Source: an uncultured Marinilabiliaceae bacterium
GTDB lineage: Bacteria; Bacteroidota; Bacteroidia; Bacteroidales; Marinilabiliaceae
Direction: 5' to 3'
DNA: 34,607 nucleotides
Assembly (NCBI GenBank): GCA_937920475.1
Contig: CALEUX010000040.1
Span: 1 to 34,607, forward strand
In this document: one piece after another, positions 33,703 through 34,607 of the stretch
How the letters are laid out: every line of letters begins with the position of its first letter
Numbering within the stretch: position 1 is the first letter of the stretch
Made by a program: the position numbers and the translations under genes
Notes under the pieces: model-generated
Seen by the model: only the letters and a program-made list of their open reading frames with translations
Told to the model about the DNA's origin: nothing
The model's database searches: none

Positions 33703-34263
33703 ATGAAGAAAAGTCAGGTATATACAAAAACGGGTGATAAAGGGCTTACAAGCCTTATTGGAGGGACTCGGGTTGAAAAGCATCATTTCAGATTAGAAGC
33801 TTATGGTACAGTGGATGAGCTGAATGCACATATTGGCATGATTCGCTCGTACAATGTGGATGAGGCTTCGCAAAAGGCTTTAATACGTATTCAGAATATG
33901 TTGTTTACCATTGGTTCTTATCTGGCCACCGATGAGTCGGTTTCAGATTTGCGAATGCATTTAAAGACCGATGAGGCAGAAATAGAATTCATGGAGCTGG
34001 AAATGGACCGTATGGAGAATGCCTTGCCGCCGTTACGCAATTTTGTGCTTCCCGGTGGCCATCCTGCATTGGCTCAATGCCATATAGCCCGAACCGTTTG
34101 CCGGCGAGCCGAACGAAGGGTAATTGTCATGGCATCAAAAGTGGTTGTTGATGAATGGGTTATTAGGTATTTAAATCGATTATCCGATTATTTATTTGTA
34201 CTTTCGCGTCATTTATCAAATTATTTTAATGTAAATGAAATTCCGTGGGTATCGGGCTTGTAA
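33703..34263 (+). CDS. PduO-type ATP:cob(I)alamin adenosyltransferase
   Basis: This enzyme moves the adenosyl group of ATP onto cob(I)alamin to make coenzyme B12 (adenosylcobalamin), needed by mutases such as methylmalonyl-CoA mutase. The 186-residue protein has the PduO/MMAB motifs in order: the N-terminal ATP loop YTKTGDKGLTSLIGGTRVEK, YGTVDELNAHIG, FVLPGGHPALAQCHIARTVCRRAER (in parts), and the C-terminal RYLNRLSDYLFVLSR. The length is typical of the trimeric, all-helical family. No cobalamin riboswitch was recognised upstream: the 66-base gap from the ABC ATPase gene is too short and carries a heptad tract. Confidence 0.95.
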   Translation: MKKSQVYTKTGDKGLTSLIGGTRVEKHHFRLEAYGTVDELNAHIGMIRSYNVDEASQKALIRIQNMLFTIGSYLATDESVSDLRMHLKTDEAEIEFMELEMDRMENALPPLRNFVLPGGHPALAQCHIARTVCRRAERRVIVMASKVVVDEWVIRYLNRLSDYLFVLSRHLSNYFNVNEIPWVSGL

Positions 34264-34344
34264 AATTTGATTTTTTTTATAATTTCGCCGAAAATCCAAG
34301 ATTTTAGTAATAATATTATAGTTAGAGAAAAACCTGTAAACATT

Positions 34345-34566
34345 ATGTATTGGACTCTCGAATTGGCCGCTAAGCTCGAGGATGCGCCGTGGCCGGCAAC
34401 TAAAGATGAATTAATTGATTTCGCTATTCGCTCAGGTGCTCCGTTAGAAGTTATTGAGAACCTTCAGGAGATTGAAGATGAGGGTGAGATATATGAGAGT
34501 ATCGAAGACATCTGGCCCGATTATCCGAGCAAAGATGACTTCTTTTTTAATGAGGATGAATATTGA
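34345..34566 (+). CDS. small acidic DUF2795 family protein
   Basis: A 73-residue, strongly acidic protein beginning MYWTLELAAKLEDAPWPATK and ending KDDFFFNEDEY. The Trp-Pro-Ala-Thr-Lys-(D/E)-E-L and SGAPLEVIENLQ segments match what I recall as the DUF2795 domain, which is highly conserved in Bacteroidota and has no known biochemical role. The reading frame is open upstream to 34267, but that extension is low-complexity and the conserved start is the ATG at 34345. A hairpin terminator follows directly. The 81 bases before the ATG carry no clear promoter match. Confidence 0.88.
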   Translation: MYWTLELAAKLEDAPWPATKDELIDFAIRSGAPLEVIENLQEIEDEGEIYESIEDIWPDYPSKDDFFFNEDEY

Positions 34567-34570
34567 AATA

Positions 34571-34607
34571 AAAGAGGCTGTCTCAAAAGAGTCAGTCTCT
34601 TTTTTTA
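34571..34607 (+). terminator. rho-independent terminator after the DUF2795 gene
   Basis: Arms at 34571-34584 and 34589-34602 pair over 14 positions with one G-T pair and one mismatch, around an AAAA loop, and are followed by a T-run to the window end. It begins four bases after the stop codon. Confidence 0.85.

Overview
The window looks like chromosomal DNA from a Bacteroidota bacterium, probably a marine or sediment member of Bacteroidales/Marinilabiliales; the family-level guess is weak. The evidence is a SusC/SusD pair, a hybrid two-component regulator of the Bacteroides type, a DUF2795-type protein close to the Bacteroidota form, and promoters of the Bacteroidota form (TTG or TTTG, about 20 bases, then TAnnTTTG) in front of several genes. 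No rRNA, tRNA, CRISPR array, transposase or phage gene was seen.

Layout. 1-1021: two small membrane proteins on the plus strand. 1018-3885 (minus): uvrA, tail to tail with the second of these, with overlapping stop codons. 4055-6125 (plus): mnmH/selU then selD, which together make and use selenophosphate for 2-selenouridine in tRNA. 6253-7259 (plus): two overlapping genes for half-size permeases of the ArsP/DUF318 type. A large inverted repeat at 7299-7357 separates them from the next block.

7375-21136 is a polysaccharide utilisation locus, very probably for beta-1,4-galactan (pectic galactan). A minus-strand operon runs GH53 endo-galactanase, GH2 beta-galactosidase, SusC, SusD, SusE/F-like lipoprotein. 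A hybrid two-component sensor/AraC regulator (17126-21136) is divergent from it. The 351-base gap between them carries a perfect 13-base direct repeat at 21-base spacing just upstream of a TACCTTTG promoter element, a strong candidate for the regulator's operator. GH53 would cut galactan at the surface, SusC/D and the SusE/F-like protein would bind and import oligomers, GH2 would release galactose, and the regulator would sense the oligosaccharide in the periplasm.

21277-21762 is a conserved-looking protein of unknown function. 21768-27359 (minus) is a complete Rnf operon: rseC-like, rnfB, rnfC, rnfD, rnfG, rnfE, rnfA. Rnf couples ferredoxin oxidation and NAD+ reduction to ion pumping. Several of its genes have strong Shine-Dalgarno sequences, unusual in this phylum.

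27697-34607 holds unlinked housekeeping and accessory genes: a 2H phosphoesterase and a GNAT acetyltransferase, a VOC protein with an extra C-terminal helix-turn-helix-like tail, recG, a SAM-dependent methyltransferase, a MacB/LolD-type ABC ATPase, a PduO-type cobalamin adenosyltransferase and a DUF2795-like protein ending at a clear terminator. The spaces between these genes carry degenerate arrays with a 7-base period, sometimes mirrored as inverted halves. That, with the operator candidate, is the most unusual structure seen here. I found no convincing new multi-gene system.
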